64,000 nucleotides of DNA from an uncultured Alphaproteobacteria bacterium (lineage in GTDB: Bacteria > Pseudomonadota > Alphaproteobacteria > Rhodospirillales > Rhodospirillaceae): contig LT599022.1 in assembly GCA_900079695.1 (NCBI GenBank), forward strand, positions 2,131,245-2,195,244. Reading direction: 5' to 3'. Positions 37,830 through 49,486 of this stretch are shown in pieces. Within the stretch, counting starts at the first letter, position 1. Each line of letters begins with the position of its first letter. The position numbers were made by a program, and so were the translations under genes. Under the pieces are notes generated by a model. It ran no database searches and was not told where the DNA came from. It was given only the letters and a program-made list of their open reading frames with translations.

Positions 37830-39145
37830 GCGGCGGGCCAGGGGTCGAGGAGACGCCCCTCGGCATCGAAGCGCATCGGCGCGGGTCCGGAGACGATCTC
37901 GACGCCCGGACGCTCGCGCAGCATCGGCAGCAGCGCCTCGGAAGCGTAGAGATATTCGAGATGCAGCGTGTTGGGGATGCGGATCAGGGTGATCGCGCCG
38001 GGCGTATGCGACTCGCAGGTCTTCACCACCGCCTGGATCGTGCTCTTGTCGTCGGGCAGCGCCATCGGCAGCGCCGCGGCGGAAAGCACGCCGGAAGTGA
38101 TCGAATTGATGTAGACCGACTCGCGGTCGAAGCGCTGGAACAGCCGCTCGGTAATCGCGTCGGCGCGGGCCACGCCGTTGGCGTTGCCTTCGCTCTTGTC
38201 GGTGACGTCGAGCACCGCGATGCGCGCCACGCTCGGGCCGCCGCTGATCGCGGTGGTCGAAGGGCGGCCGGTGATGTTGGGATCCATGCCGCTGCCGGAG
38301 AACTCCTTGCCCACCGCGTCCACCACCAGAACGTCGAGGGGACCGGAGGCGAGCGGCTGGTCGAGCGGCCCGAGCGGCAGGCGCGGCATGTTGCGCATCG
38401 CCTCGGCGAGGTAGGCGCGTTCGGTCTCGATCATCCCCTCGGTCGGGATCACCACCACCTTGGAGAGGCGGTCGTAGGCGTTCTCCATCGAGGCGATGCC
38501 GAACAGCACCTTGCATTTCGCAAGCTTGACCCGCGCCATCTCGACGATGAAACGGCCGACGTAGTTGAACCCCCAGGCATGGCAGTTGTCGGCGCCCGAG
38601 CGCTTGCCGAGGCCGATCGACAGCATCTTCACCAGCCCGCTCTCGTTGGGCGCGCGGAAGGCGCTGTGCGGCTTGATGCGATTGAAGAGAACGATACCGT
38701 CGGCCTCGTAGGCGAGGCGGTCGATGTGGACCTCCATGCCGTTGTCGAGGGTGCCGATATGCACCGTCTCCATGCTCGACCGGATCTCGCACCCGACGCT
38801 CGCTTCGGTGACGCCGAGATGCGCGAGCACCGCGGTCTGACCCTCGGCGGTGGCACCGCCGTGGCTGCCCATGGCGGGGACGACGAACGGCTCGGCGCCG
38901 CGCGCGCGGATTTCGGAAACGATCGCGCGCACCAGCTCGGGCAGCGCCGCGAGACCGCGGCTGCCGACGGTGAGGGCGACCTTCATCCCGGGTTTGAGCG
39001 CCGCGACGCAGGGCGCGGCGGCAAGCGCGGCGTGGACGGCGGCGGCCGGATCTCCGGCATCGACGGCGTCGAAATGCTGCCGCACCAGGGCGACGCGAGG
39101 AAGGGCGACGTCGGCGACGAGTTCGGCATAACGCGGACGGGACAT
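37823..39145 (-). CDS. LarA-like (DUF2088) nickel-pincer racemase/epimerase family protein
   Basis: A 440-residue protein with the DUF2088/LarA N-terminal half (VALTVGSRGLAALPELV, then VVPAMGSHGGATAEGQ) and a long LarA-like C-terminal half (NAYDRLSKVVV, DVLVVDAVGKEFSGSGMDPN). Enzymes of this superfamily racemise or epimerise hydroxy acids using a nickel-pincer cofactor. No larBCE maturation genes are seen nearby. It is followed on the same strand, in transcription order, after tctC2 at 56 bases, so substrate-binding protein and enzyme are co-transcribed. Confidence 0.8.
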   Translation of the reverse strand: MSRPRYAELVADVALPRVALVRQHFDAVDAGDPAAAVHAALAAAPCVAALKPGMKVALTVGSRGLAALPELVRAIVSEIRARGAEPFVVPAMGSHGGATAEGQTAVLAHLGVTEASVGCEIRSSMETVHIGTLDNGMEVHIDRLAYEADGIVLFNRIKPHSAFRAPNESGLVKMLSIGLGKRSGADNCHAWGFNYVGRFIVEMARVKLAKCKVLFGIASMENAYDRLSKVVVIPTEGMIETERAYLAEAMRNMPRLPLGPLDQPLASGPLDVLVVDAVGKEFSGSGMDPNITGRPSTTAISGGPSVARIAVLDVTDKSEGNANGVARADAITERLFQRFDRESVYINSITSGVLSAAALPMALPDDKSTIQAVVKTCESHTPGAITLIRIPNTLHLEYLYASEALLPMLRERPGVEIVSGPAPMRFDAEGRLLDPWPAAH

Positions 39146-39201
39146 CGGAAACGCTCCTGAAAGCGATCGGGGCGGCTCCGCGCCGCCCCGAGGGCCGTGA
39201 A

Positions 39202-40188
39202 TCACTTCTTGGCGTTCATGCCGTACATCCCGAGGGAGCGGATCACCTTCTCCGCGATCTCGGAGTCGTGGCGCGCCAGGGCCTCGTACTTGTCGCCCGG
39301 GCGATAGTCGAGGAACTCGCCGAGTTCCTTCATCTTCTCGACGTAGGTCGGGTCCTTCAGAGCCTTCTCGACACCGGCCGCGAGCTTGGCGCGCACGTCC
39401 TTGGGCAGACCCTTGGGCGCGACGATGCCCTTCCACGACGACCACGCGAAGTCGACGCCGAGTTCCTTGGCGGTCGGGGTGTCGGGATACTGCTCGATGC
39501 GCGCGTCCTCCATCACCAGAATCGGGGTGATGTTGCCGGCGCGCACGTGGGTGAGGAATTCCGCCGGGCTCGCCACCGCGGCCTGAATGTGGCCGCCGAG
39601 CACCGCCGTGACCGCCGCCACCGCGCCGCCGAACGGCATGCTCTTGACCTTCACCCCGGCGGCCATCGCGAGGCCTTCCATGGCGATGTGGTTGGCGCCG
39701 CCCGCACCCGAGTTGCCGACGGTGAGTTCGCCCGGATGCGCCTTGGCGTACTCGAAGAAGCCCTTGGCATCCTGGAACGGCGCGTTCTTGCCGACGCCGA
39801 TCACCATCAGGTTGCGCGCCTGGAGGGCAAGGAAATCGAAATCGTTGATGGTGTAGTCGATCCCGCCGTAGTGCGGCAGCATCGCGATCGGCCCCTGGGA
39901 ACCCGTGCCGATGGTGTAGCCGTCGGCCTTGGCGTGCGCGGTCGCACTGGTGCCGATCGAGCCGCCGCCGCCCGGCTGGTTGCGCACCACCGCGGTGCCG
40001 TTGAGCGCCTTCTCGAGCGCCTGGGCGAACAGGCGGGTGGAGAGATCGGTGCCGCCGCCGGCGTTGTAGGGTACGATGATCTGGATCGGCCGTGCGGGAT
40101 ACTCCGCCGCCACCGCCGTGCTCGCCACCGCGGCCCCGAGGACCACCCCCGCGGCGGCCGCCGCGAGCCCGGACATCAGTGATTTCAT
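39202..40188 (-). CDS. TTT-family substrate-binding protein, orphan TctC
   Basis: A 328-residue exported binding protein. A signal peptide (residues 1-28, ending STAVAA) precedes the typical EYPARPIQIIVPYNAGGGTDLSTR. RNQPGGGGSIG and ATAVLGGHIQAAVA-type loops (AVTAVLGGHIQAAVASP) are family features. Unlike tctC at 27543 it has no TctAB beside it; it is upstream of the LarA-like gene. It may share the 27-30 kb permease or act with an unlinked one. Confidence 0.9.
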   Translation of the reverse strand: MKSLMSGLAAAAAGVVLGAAVASTAVAAEYPARPIQIIVPYNAGGGTDLSTRLFAQALEKALNGTAVVRNQPGGGGSIGTSATAHAKADGYTIGTGSQGPIAMLPHYGGIDYTINDFDFLALQARNLMVIGVGKNAPFQDAKGFFEYAKAHPGELTVGNSGAGGANHIAMEGLAMAAGVKVKSMPFGGAVAAVTAVLGGHIQAAVASPAEFLTHVRAGNITPILVMEDARIEQYPDTPTAKELGVDFAWSSWKGIVAPKGLPKDVRAKLAAGVEKALKDPTYVEKMKELGEFLDYRPGDKYEALARHDSEIAEKVIRSLGMYGMNAKK

Positions 40189-40489
40189 GGGTGCTCTCCC
40201 TGCTGCTGCTTTTGTGTTTCGGCGGCCCGGACGGAAACCCCGGAGAGAACTGCCGCATCGGGCCCGATCCCCACGATTGGGCCACGCGGCGGCGAACGTG
40301 TCAAGATGTTGTTAGGCGAGCCTCGCGGATGACGCCCGCAGACGCGCAATCGTTTTTCCCGGAGCGGCGGCGCGCCCGTACCGCGGGAGAATTTTCTCGG
40401 CTTTTCAAAATATTCCGGCCCGATTCGCCAATGCACGACGGGCGGCCCCGTCGGGACCGCCCGCGATTTTACAAATTTAACAAGACAGG
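40189..40489. other. 301-bp non-coding region between acs and tctC2
   Basis: Both flanking genes are on the minus strand. Nothing gene-like is seen. A GC hairpin (GGGCGG...CCGCCC, 40440-40462) sits 28 bases past the acs stop but lacks a T-run on the minus strand, so terminator activity is uncertain. The half nearest tctC2 should contain its promoter, not identified. Confidence 0.5.
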
Positions 40490-42535
<2,046 letters not shown>

Positions 42536-42724
42536 AGGCATCCTCCCGGAAACTCCGGCCTTCGGGGAGGCCGTGCCTCGACCCGGCCGGGAATAGGCGC
42601 AGACCGGCGGAAGCGCCCGCCGCTCATTGCTATTACTTTAGGTTTATGGAGCTATGTATTCCGTTAGGATCGGGCAAGAACCCGCGACGGTTTTTTTCGC
42701 CCCGCGCGGGGCGAGGCGCGGGCG

Positions 42725-44587
42725 TCAGTCTTCGGCGGCTTCGCCGCTGAGCGGCCCCCGTTCGCCGAGTTCGGCGTTGCGCAGGCTTTCCATCTCGCGG
42801 GAATAGCGGCGCAGGGCATAGGCCTCGGTGACGTAGCCGAGCACCCGGCGCGCCTCGCCGCCCGCCAACACCGGCAAGGTTTCCAGTTCCGACGTCTCGA
42901 AGCGCATCAGCGCCATGCGGATGTTCATCTCGGGCAGCAGGAACACGTGTCGATGGCTTGCGAGATCGCCCGCCACCAGTCCGGGCGCGGCGGCGTCGAG
43001 GTCGGGATCGTGGGCGGTGGCGACGTCGATGGAACCGACGTAGCGCTCGGCCTCGTCCACCGCGAACACCCGGGTGCGGCTGCCGAGCGGCACCTCCTCG
43101 CGCAGCCGCAGCAGCGGCAGATTATCGCGCACCGTGCGCGCGTCGCCGCGGAGAAGACGGACGACGGTCAGATCGGCGATCCAGCCGACGTCGTGCGGCG
43201 AGCGGATGCGCTTGCCGCGCTGGTGGAAGCGCCAAGTCGCGAACGAATAGCCGAAGGTGTAGCGGGTGACGGTGGCGGCGGTGACGACCCCCGCGAGCAC
43301 GCCGAGCGCGAGCGGAAAGCTGCCGGTGGCTTCGAGCACCAGCAGCACCATCGTCACCGGCGCGCCGACCACCGACGCCGCGACCGCCCCCATCCCCACC
43401 AGGGCGAAGGCGGTCTGCTGCGCCGCGAACTGCGGCACCAGCGCGCAGATCGCCTGCGCGGCGGCAGCGCCGAACAGGCAGCCGAGATAGAGCGACGAAC
43501 TGAACAGACCGCCGCGGAACCCCGAGCCCACCGAGATCGCCGAGGCGAGCGCCTTCGCCACCAGCAGCAGCAGCAGCGGCAGAATTCCCGGCGTGTCGTC
43601 GAGCAGCGCCTGGATCGCGCCATGGCCGCTGCCGAGCACCTGCGGAAACCCCACGGCGATGCCGCTGATCAGCGCGCCGCCGATCGCCGGTCCGATCCAG
43701 CGCGGCTGCGGCAGGCGGTAGAGCAGCTTTTCGGTGGTGGTGGCGGCGCGCATGGTGGCGATGCCGATTGCGGCGGCGGCGACGCCGATCGCCGCGAACA
43801 GCGGATAGGCCCAGGCGTCGAGCGCCGCGGATTGCGGCGCGACGACGAAGATCGGCGCGACGCCCACGGTCGCCCGCATCGTCAAGGTGCCCGCCAGCGC
43901 CGCCGTAGCGATCTGCGCGAGCGCCGCGGGGCTGTAGCTGCCGAGCACCAGTTCGAACGCATAGAACGCCCCGGCGAGAGGCGCGTTGAAGGCCGCGGCG
44001 ATCGCGGCGGCGGCCCCCGCCGCCACGAAGATACGGAGATCGGCGCGACGCAGATGCAGCCACTGGCCGGCGCGCGACAGCACCCCGGAGCCGATCTGGC
44101 TGTAGGCCGCCTCCATCCCCAGCGACGCCCCGGCGGCGTTGGAGACGATCGTCGCGCCGACGAGGCGGAAGGAATCCCGCAGCGACATCCGCCCGCCGAA
44201 CAGCGCGTTCGCCTCGACCGGGTCGACGACGCCGCCCGGCCGCAACCGCCGCCCGAGCGCGGCGAACAGCGCCAGCGCCGCGCCGCCCGCCGCCGGCACC
44301 ACCAGCATGCGCAGCGGGTCCGCGCCGACGCCGGAGGAAAGACTGGCCCCGGGCGGCAGCGAGAACGCGACGACGTGAAGCCACGAGACGAGCGCGTGGA
44401 GCCCCACCACGACCAGCCCGACGAACGCGCCGAGGGGCGCGCACAGCAGAATCATCAGGGGCTCGCTGGAGCGCACCTTCTGCCGCGCGAGGCGGCGCAT
44501 CCAGCTGCGCTCCAGCCACGCGCGCAAGGGATCGGGAAGCATCGACCAACGCATCGGGCTACGGAAATCCCGGGCATTCTTACCCAC
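42725..44587 (-). CDS. ClC-family chloride channel/transporter with CBS domain
   Basis: A 620-residue membrane protein with about ten to twelve helices, followed by a C-terminal CBS-type domain (about 470-600). The gating region reads GASLGMEAAYSQIG, keeping the Glu; the second ClC motif is GSGFRGGLFSSSLYLG; AFNAPLAGAFYAFE follows the usual pattern. The first motif departs from the canonical GxEGP, so the protein may be a distant ClC branch. It begins with GTG at 44587; M at 44554 or 44542 are alternatives. Confidence 0.85.
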   Translation of the reverse strand: MGKNARDFRSPMRWSMLPDPLRAWLERSWMRRLARQKVRSSEPLMILLCAPLGAFVGLVVVGLHALVSWLHVVAFSLPPGASLSSGVGADPLRMLVVPAAGGAALALFAALGRRLRPGGVVDPVEANALFGGRMSLRDSFRLVGATIVSNAAGASLGMEAAYSQIGSGVLSRAGQWLHLRRADLRIFVAAGAAAAIAAAFNAPLAGAFYAFELVLGSYSPAALAQIATAALAGTLTMRATVGVAPIFVVAPQSAALDAWAYPLFAAIGVAAAAIGIATMRAATTTEKLLYRLPQPRWIGPAIGGALISGIAVGFPQVLGSGHGAIQALLDDTPGILPLLLLLVAKALASAISVGSGFRGGLFSSSLYLGCLFGAAAAQAICALVPQFAAQQTAFALVGMGAVAASVVGAPVTMVLLVLEATGSFPLALGVLAGVVTAATVTRYTFGYSFATWRFHQRGKRIRSPHDVGWIADLTVVRLLRGDARTVRDNLPLLRLREEVPLGSRTRVFAVDEAERYVGSIDVATAHDPDLDAAAPGLVAGDLASHRHVFLLPEMNIRMALMRFETSELETLPVLAGGEARRVLGYVTEAYALRRYSREMESLRNAELGERGPLSGEAAED

Positions 44588-44635
44588 GCGGCGCCGCCCG
44601 TCCAGTCGCGCGGTTCGCCCGCCGCCGCGCCGGGC

Positions 44636-45181
44636 TCAGCGGCGGCCGATCATCGGATAGGACTTCTTCATCGACACCGCCACCAGCGCGGCGAGCCCCG
44701 CCTTCACGAGATCGCCGGGGACGAACGCGAGCGAACCGGCGGCCGCCTTGGCGAAGCTGATCTTCGCCGCCACCGCGAGCCAGGGAATGCCGAGGAGATA
44801 GACCATGCCGATGCCGCCGATCGCGCAGGCGACCATCGCGGCGACGAAGTTGAGGCGCGGCCAGAAGCGCTCGACGAACCAGCCGGTGACGAACGCGCCG
44901 GGGATATAGCCGAGGGCGAAACCGCCGGTCGGGCCGAGGAAGATGCCGATGCCGCCGCGACCGCCGGAGAGCAGCGGCAGGCCGGCCGCCACCAGCGCCA
45001 TGAACACCACCATCGCGAGGCCGCCGCGCTTCGCGCCGAGAACGCCGCCCGCCAGCATCACGCCGAGGCTCTGGGCGTGGATCGGCACCGGCAGCCCCGG
45101 CACCGCGACCATCGGCAGCAGCCCGAGCGCCGCCGTGAGCGCCGCGAACAGCGCGGCGTAAACCATGTCCTTGACCGTCAT
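44636..45181 (-). CDS. bioY: biotin ECF transporter S component BioY
   Basis: A 181-residue substrate-specific subunit with five to six helices. BioY signature: PVPIHAQSLGVMLAGGVLGAKRGGLAMVVFM, then FLGPTGGFALGYIPGAFVTGWFVER. It captures biotin and docks with BioMN. It is last in the bioM-bioN-bioY order on the minus strand, 19 bases after bioN. Confidence 0.96.
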   Translation of the reverse strand: MTVKDMVYAALFAALTAALGLLPMVAVPGLPVPIHAQSLGVMLAGGVLGAKRGGLAMVVFMALVAAGLPLLSGGRGGIGIFLGPTGGFALGYIPGAFVTGWFVERFWPRLNFVAAMVACAIGGIGMVYLLGIPWLAVAAKISFAKAAAGSLAFVPGDLVKAGLAALVAVSMKKSYPMIGRR

Positions 45182-45200
45182 CTGCGGAGTATCCTTTCCG

Positions 45201-45800
45201 TCATTCGGCGTCGTAGCCGCGCGCCGCGATCGCGTCTGCGAGGTCGTCGGCCATCTTGAGGGTGCGCACCAGCAGCGGCATCACCACGGCGACGACGTTG
45301 CCTTCGAGGCCGCGCGCCTTCTGCGCCTCGCGGACCTCGCCGACCAGCGCGAACAGCACGGGTATGAAACGGATCGCCAGGGAGAGTGTCAAGCCGACCT
45401 TGGCGGGATCGACGCCGATCGCGCGGAGCGGGCGCGCCGCCGTCTCGATCGCCTCGACCATCGCCGAGACGCGGGTGGTGAGCGTGAGCGTCACCGCCAG
45501 AAGGATCACCGTGCCGAGGCGCGCGGAAACCTCGAAGGCGGTTTCCGGCTCGCCGGTAAGGACGTGAAACAGCGCCAGCAGCGCGATCAGGATCGCCGCG
45601 GGCAGGCACTGCTTCGCCACCGCGCGGATCGGCAGCCACGCCGAAACCGGCAGCAGCACCGCGACGCCGACGAAGCCGCCGAGCACCCGATGGTCGCCGA
45701 CCAGGAACACCGCCGCGCCCGCGAGCGCCAGCACCGCCAGCTTGACCCCGGCGGGGAGGCGGTGCAGCCAGGTCTCGCGCGCGAGGCTGATCTCAAACAT
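45201..45800 (-). CDS. bioN: biotin ECF transporter transmembrane component BioN
   Basis: EcfT-type coupling subunit of 199 residues with about five helices. The cytoplasmic coupling motifs are visible: AQKARGLEG (A-R-G type, in REAQKARGLEG) and the second IAARGYD near the C-terminus. It overlaps bioM by eight bases. It links the ATPase and BioY. Confidence 0.94.
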   Translation of the reverse strand: MFEISLARETWLHRLPAGVKLAVLALAGAAVFLVGDHRVLGGFVGVAVLLPVSAWLPIRAVAKQCLPAAILIALLALFHVLTGEPETAFEVSARLGTVILLAVTLTLTTRVSAMVEAIETAARPLRAIGVDPAKVGLTLSLAIRFIPVLFALVGEVREAQKARGLEGNVVAVVMPLLVRTLKMADDLADAIAARGYDAE

Positions 45801-46482
45801 CCGGAGTCGCCGCCATCAGGTCGCGATAGAACGGCAGCGCGACCGCGGGCGGCGCATCGCAGACGATGCCGCCGCCTTCGAACACCAGCACCCGTTCGAA
45901 GTCCTCGAGGAATTCGAGATCGTGGGAAACCACCACCGCGGTCTGCGGCATCTCGGCGATGGCGCGGGTGACGCGGCGCTTGTTGCGCAGATCGAGCAGG
46001 GTCGTCGGCTCGTCGAAGACGACGTAATCGGGCTCCATCACCAGCACCGCCGAAATCGCCAACATCTGCTTCTGCCCGCCGGAGAGGAGGTGCGCCGGGC
46101 GGCGGCGCAGGCTCTCCATGCCGTAGCGCGCCAGCACCGCGTCGACGCGGGCGGCGATCTCGGCCTTCGGCAGCTTGAGGTTCTTGAGCCCGAAGGCGAT
46201 GTCTTCCTCGACCAGCGGGTAGACGATCTGATTGTCGGGGTTCTGGAAGACGAAGCCGACCTTGCGCCGCACCGCGCGGGCGTCCTTCGCGGTATCGAGG
46301 CCGTCGATGCGGACGCGCCCCTCGGTGGGCGCGACGAGACCGTTGAGCAGGCGTGCGAAGGTGCTCTTGCCGGAACCGTTGGCGCCGACCACCGCCACCC
46401 GCCGTTCGCCGATCGACAGGCTGATGCGGTCCAGCACGGTGAGTTCGCCGAACCGCATGGTGACTTGGTCGAATTCGATCAT
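45793..46482 (-). CDS. bioM: biotin ECF transporter ATPase BioM
   Basis: ABC ATPase of 229 residues. Walker A GANGSGKST, the Q-loop FQNPDNQIVYPLVEEDIAFGL (typical EcfA), signature LSGGQKQMLAISAVL, Walker B VVFDEPTTLLD. It energises BioNY. The upstream region to glgX (about 140 bases) contains a strong hairpin, and the biotin genes probably have their own promoter there, not identified. Confidence 0.96.
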   Translation of the reverse strand: MIEFDQVTMRFGELTVLDRISLSIGERRVAVVGANGSGKSTFARLLNGLVAPTEGRVRIDGLDTAKDARAVRRKVGFVFQNPDNQIVYPLVEEDIAFGLKNLKLPKAEIAARVDAVLARYGMESLRRRPAHLLSGGQKQMLAISAVLVMEPDYVVFDEPTTLLDLRNKRRVTRAIAEMPQTAVVVSHDLEFLEDFERVLVFEGGGIVCDAPPAVALPFYRDLMAATPDV

Positions 46483-46560
46483 CGGGACAACGCGCCGCCT
46501 CGGGGAAACAACGGCCCCTTAAGTACGCCGCCCGGAGCGGCGGCGCAAGACGGCATGCGG

Positions 46561-46587
46561 GACGGGAGCCGACGGCCGGCTCCCGTC
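46561..46587. terminator. GC hairpin between bioM and glgX
   Basis: GACGGGAGCCG and CGGCTCCCGTC form an 11-bp stem with a 5-base loop, about 37 bases past the glgX stop. There is no clear T-run in the minus direction, so it may be a weak or rho-assisted terminator. Confidence 0.4.
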
Positions 46588-46623
46588 CCCGGTCTTTCCG
46601 GCCACGGGGGGGGAGTGTGACCC

Positions 46624-48690
46624 TCAGACGCACAGAACAACGCTGCGGCCGGTCAATTCGATCCCTTCCCCGCCGCCCCTGACGACGATTTTTTCGTGAT
46701 GGTCGATGTCGGTGTCGAGTTCGACGGTCCAGCCGCGCGGCCGCGGCGGCAAAACGAAGCGCACCGGCTCGGCGCAGGCGTTGAAGGCGAGCAACGCGTC
46801 GCTCCACACCGGCTGCGGCACCAGATCGGGACGGATCAGCCGCACCTGGAGCGCATTCGCAGGGCTCGCCCAGTCGTCGAGCCCCATCTCGGCGCCCGCC
46901 GGGGTCATCCAGCGCACCTCCATGCCGTCGCGGAAGCTGTCGCGGCGGAACAGCGGCTGCGCACGGCGGAGGGCAATCAGGCGGCGGACGAAGTCGAGAA
47001 GGGCGCGGCCGTCGTCGTCGATGCCCTCCCAGTCGATCCAGGAGATTTCGTTGTCCTGGCAATAGGCGTTGTTGTTGCCGCCCTGGCTGCGGCCGAATTC
47101 GTCGCCCCCCAGCAGCATCGGGGTCCCGTGGGAGAGAAACAGGGTGGCGAGAAAATTGCGCTTCTGTCGCTCGCGCAGGGCGCGAATCTCCGGATCGTCG
47201 GTCGGACCCTCGGCGCCGTAACCGCAGCTGCGGTTGTGATCGTGACCGTCGCGGTTGTCCTCGCCGTTGGCGTCGTTGTGCTTCTCGTCGTAGCTGACGA
47301 GATCGGCGAGGGTGAAGCCGTCGTGGGCGGTGACGAAGTTTACGCTCGACCACGCCCGCCGCCCGCGCAGGTCGTAGACGTCGCCCGACCCCGCGAGGCG
47401 GGCGGCGAAATCCCCCAGCAGGCCGGGCTCGCCGCGCCAGAAGTCGCGCACGGCGTCGCGATACTTGTCGTTCCACTCCGCCAAACCGGGGGGAAAGCCG
47501 CCGACCTGATAGCCGCCGGGGCCGATATCCCACGGTTCGCCGATCAGCTTGACGCGGCTCAGCACCGGGTCCTGGTTGATCGCGTCGAAGAAACCGCCGT
47601 GGGGGTCGAAGCCGTGGGCCTCGCGCCCGAGGATGGTGCCGAGATCGAAGCGGAAGCCGTCGACGTGCATGTCGGTGGCCCAGTAGCGCAGCGAATCCAG
47701 CACCATCTGCAACACCCGCGGATTGGTGATGTTGAGGGTGTTGCCGGTGCCGGTATCGTTGATGTAGTGGCGCGGCGCGTCGGGCATCAGGCGGTAGTAG
47801 CTGCGATTGTCGATGCCGCGGAAGGCGAGCGTCGGCCCCATCTCGTTGCCTTCGGCGGTGTGGTTGTAGACGACGTCGAGGATCACCTCGATGCCGGCGT
47901 CGTGGAAGGCGCGCACCATGTCGCGGAAGCCGAGCATCCCCTTCGGCCCGAGGTAGCGGCGCTGCGGCGCGAAGAAGCCGAGAGTGTTGTAGCCCCAGTA
48001 GTTCCGCAGCCCCTTCGCGACCAGGAACGGATCGTCGACGAAGAACTGCACCGGCAGCAACTCCACCGAGGTGACGCCGAGGCTCTTGAGATAGTCGACC
48101 GTCGCCGGATGGCCGAGGCCGTCGAAGGTGCCGCGCTGCGCCTCGGGGATCAGCGGCTCGCGCCGGGTCAGGCCGCGCACGTGGGCCTCGTAGACGATCG
48201 TCTCCGACCACGGCACCTTCGGCTTTTCGTCGCTCTCGAAGTTGAACATCTCCGGCAGCGCGACCACGCACTTCGGCATCGCCGGAGCGCTGTCGAGGGT
48301 GCTGAACGTGAGATCGTCACCGTCGAGGTCGTAGCCGTAGTGCGCCGGAGTCCAGTCCCACGCGCCCCACAGCGCCTTGGCGTAAGGGTCGACGAGCAAC
48401 TTGTGGGGATTGAAGCGGTGGCCGTTCTCGGGGTCGTAGGGGCCGTGGACGCGATAGCCGTAGAGCGTGCCGGGGCCGACGCCGGGCAAATAGCCATGCC
48501 AAATTTCGTTGGTGTATTCCGGCAGGGTGATGCGCGCGGTCTCGCGGCCGTCGTCGTCGAACAGGCAGAGTTCGACGCGGTCGGCGAACGCCGAATAGAG
48601 GGCGAAATTGGTCCCCTCGCCGTCCCACGTCGCGCCGAGCCGCGAGGGATCGCCCGCCTCGACGCGCTGCTTCACTGCGGTCATGTCCAT
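46624..48690 (-). CDS. glgX: glycogen debranching enzyme GlgX
   Basis: GH13_11 enzyme hydrolysing alpha-1,6 branches in glycogen limit dextrins or an isoamylase-like substrate. The 688-residue protein has an N-terminal CBM48 (WDGEGTNFALYSAFADRVELCLFD) and the GH13 barrel with VDGFRFDLGT (nucleophile Asp near residue 348), IGEPWD (acid/base Glu near 385) and VTAHDGFTLADLV. GGGAG sits 6 bases before ATG 48690. No other glycogen genes are adjacent. Confidence 0.93.
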   Translation of the reverse strand: MDMTAVKQRVEAGDPSRLGATWDGEGTNFALYSAFADRVELCLFDDDGRETARITLPEYTNEIWHGYLPGVGPGTLYGYRVHGPYDPENGHRFNPHKLLVDPYAKALWGAWDWTPAHYGYDLDGDDLTFSTLDSAPAMPKCVVALPEMFNFESDEKPKVPWSETIVYEAHVRGLTRREPLIPEAQRGTFDGLGHPATVDYLKSLGVTSVELLPVQFFVDDPFLVAKGLRNYWGYNTLGFFAPQRRYLGPKGMLGFRDMVRAFHDAGIEVILDVVYNHTAEGNEMGPTLAFRGIDNRSYYRLMPDAPRHYINDTGTGNTLNITNPRVLQMVLDSLRYWATDMHVDGFRFDLGTILGREAHGFDPHGGFFDAINQDPVLSRVKLIGEPWDIGPGGYQVGGFPPGLAEWNDKYRDAVRDFWRGEPGLLGDFAARLAGSGDVYDLRGRRAWSSVNFVTAHDGFTLADLVSYDEKHNDANGEDNRDGHDHNRSCGYGAEGPTDDPEIRALRERQKRNFLATLFLSHGTPMLLGGDEFGRSQGGNNNAYCQDNEISWIDWEGIDDDGRALLDFVRRLIALRRAQPLFRRDSFRDGMEVRWMTPAGAEMGLDDWASPANALQVRLIRPDLVPQPVWSDALLAFNACAEPVRFVLPPRPRGWTVELDTDIDHHEKIVVRGGGEGIELTGRSVVLCV

Positions 48691-48995
48691 CAAGTTCTCC
48701 CAAACACTCCGCCGGATATCGCAACAAGAAACGGTTTCGCCGCATAAAAGTTTCGTCGATGCCGGGGATTTCGTCGCAATCCGGAGCGACGAGGATTTTT
48801 GCCGGACCGCCGAAACCGAATCCCCGTTTTTGACGTTACTCACCGGAATGCCGCACAGACGCGTCGATATCACGTCGAAACGGCGCGACCTCCGCCCGAC
48901 GACTTGGCGGGTTCGGCGCCCCGCGGCTCCCAACCCCGGGCCGGCCCGGCAGGCGAAAGCCGCGGGCGCGGCCTCCGAACAGGAGGAAGGCCGAC
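48691..48995. other. 305-bp non-coding region between glgX and lipoprotein gene
   Basis: Divergent promoters for both genes are expected here. AT-rich stretches (about 48715-48790) contain repeated TTTCG words, but no clear -35/-10 pair or operator was recognised. Confidence 0.5.
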
Positions 48996-49463
48996 ATGAT
49001 CGGAACGACGTTCACACGCGCCGCGAGCGCGGGTTTGGTCCTCGGCTCCGCACTCTTCGTCGCCGCGTGCGCGCAGCAGTCCTCGCCGCCGCAGCAGGTG
49101 CGCACCGAGAACCCGAGCGTGACCTACACCTACCTCGGCGACCAGGAACTGATCTCCGCCAACCAGAAGGCGACCCTCTACTGCACCCAGTTCCAGGCGG
49201 TGCCGAGCACCAAGATGATCTCCGAAACCGCCGACGGAAAGAAGCAGGTGGTGTTCGACTGCGTGCCGAGCACCCCGGCGCTCCAACCCTCGGCCAGCTA
49301 CATGCCGGGCACCAGCCACACCGTCCGCACCGACCAGGAGCTCCTCTCCGCGCAGCGCAACGCCGACCTCTACTGCCTCAATCAGGGCAACCAGCGCGCG
49401 GTCTCCACGGTGGCGGCGAACGCCGACGGCAGCAAGACCCTCTCCTCCCGCTGCGTGCCGTAA
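48996..49463 (+). CDS. putative lipoprotein with two repeated domains
   Basis: A 155-residue exported protein. The lipobox LFVAAC gives a lipidated cysteine at residue 25. Two halves repeat the pattern YLGDQELISANQKATLYCTQF and TDQELLSAQRNADLYCLNQG (about 47-68 and 111-131), each followed by one more Cys, so two similar disulphide-linked units are likely. AGGAGGAAGG precedes the ATG. Function unknown. Confidence 0.75.
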   Translation: MIGTTFTRAASAGLVLGSALFVAACAQQSSPPQQVRTENPSVTYTYLGDQELISANQKATLYCTQFQAVPSTKMISETADGKKQVVFDCVPSTPALQPSASYMPGTSHTVRTDQELLSAQRNADLYCLNQGNQRAVSTVAANADGSKTLSSRCVP

Positions 49464-49486
49464 CCTCCCGAGCCCGCGCAGCGGCC

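Noticed and set aside
42690-42720. Palindrome with adjacent T-run after the ClC gene
   Set aside because: The T-run is on the wrong side for a minus-strand terminator.
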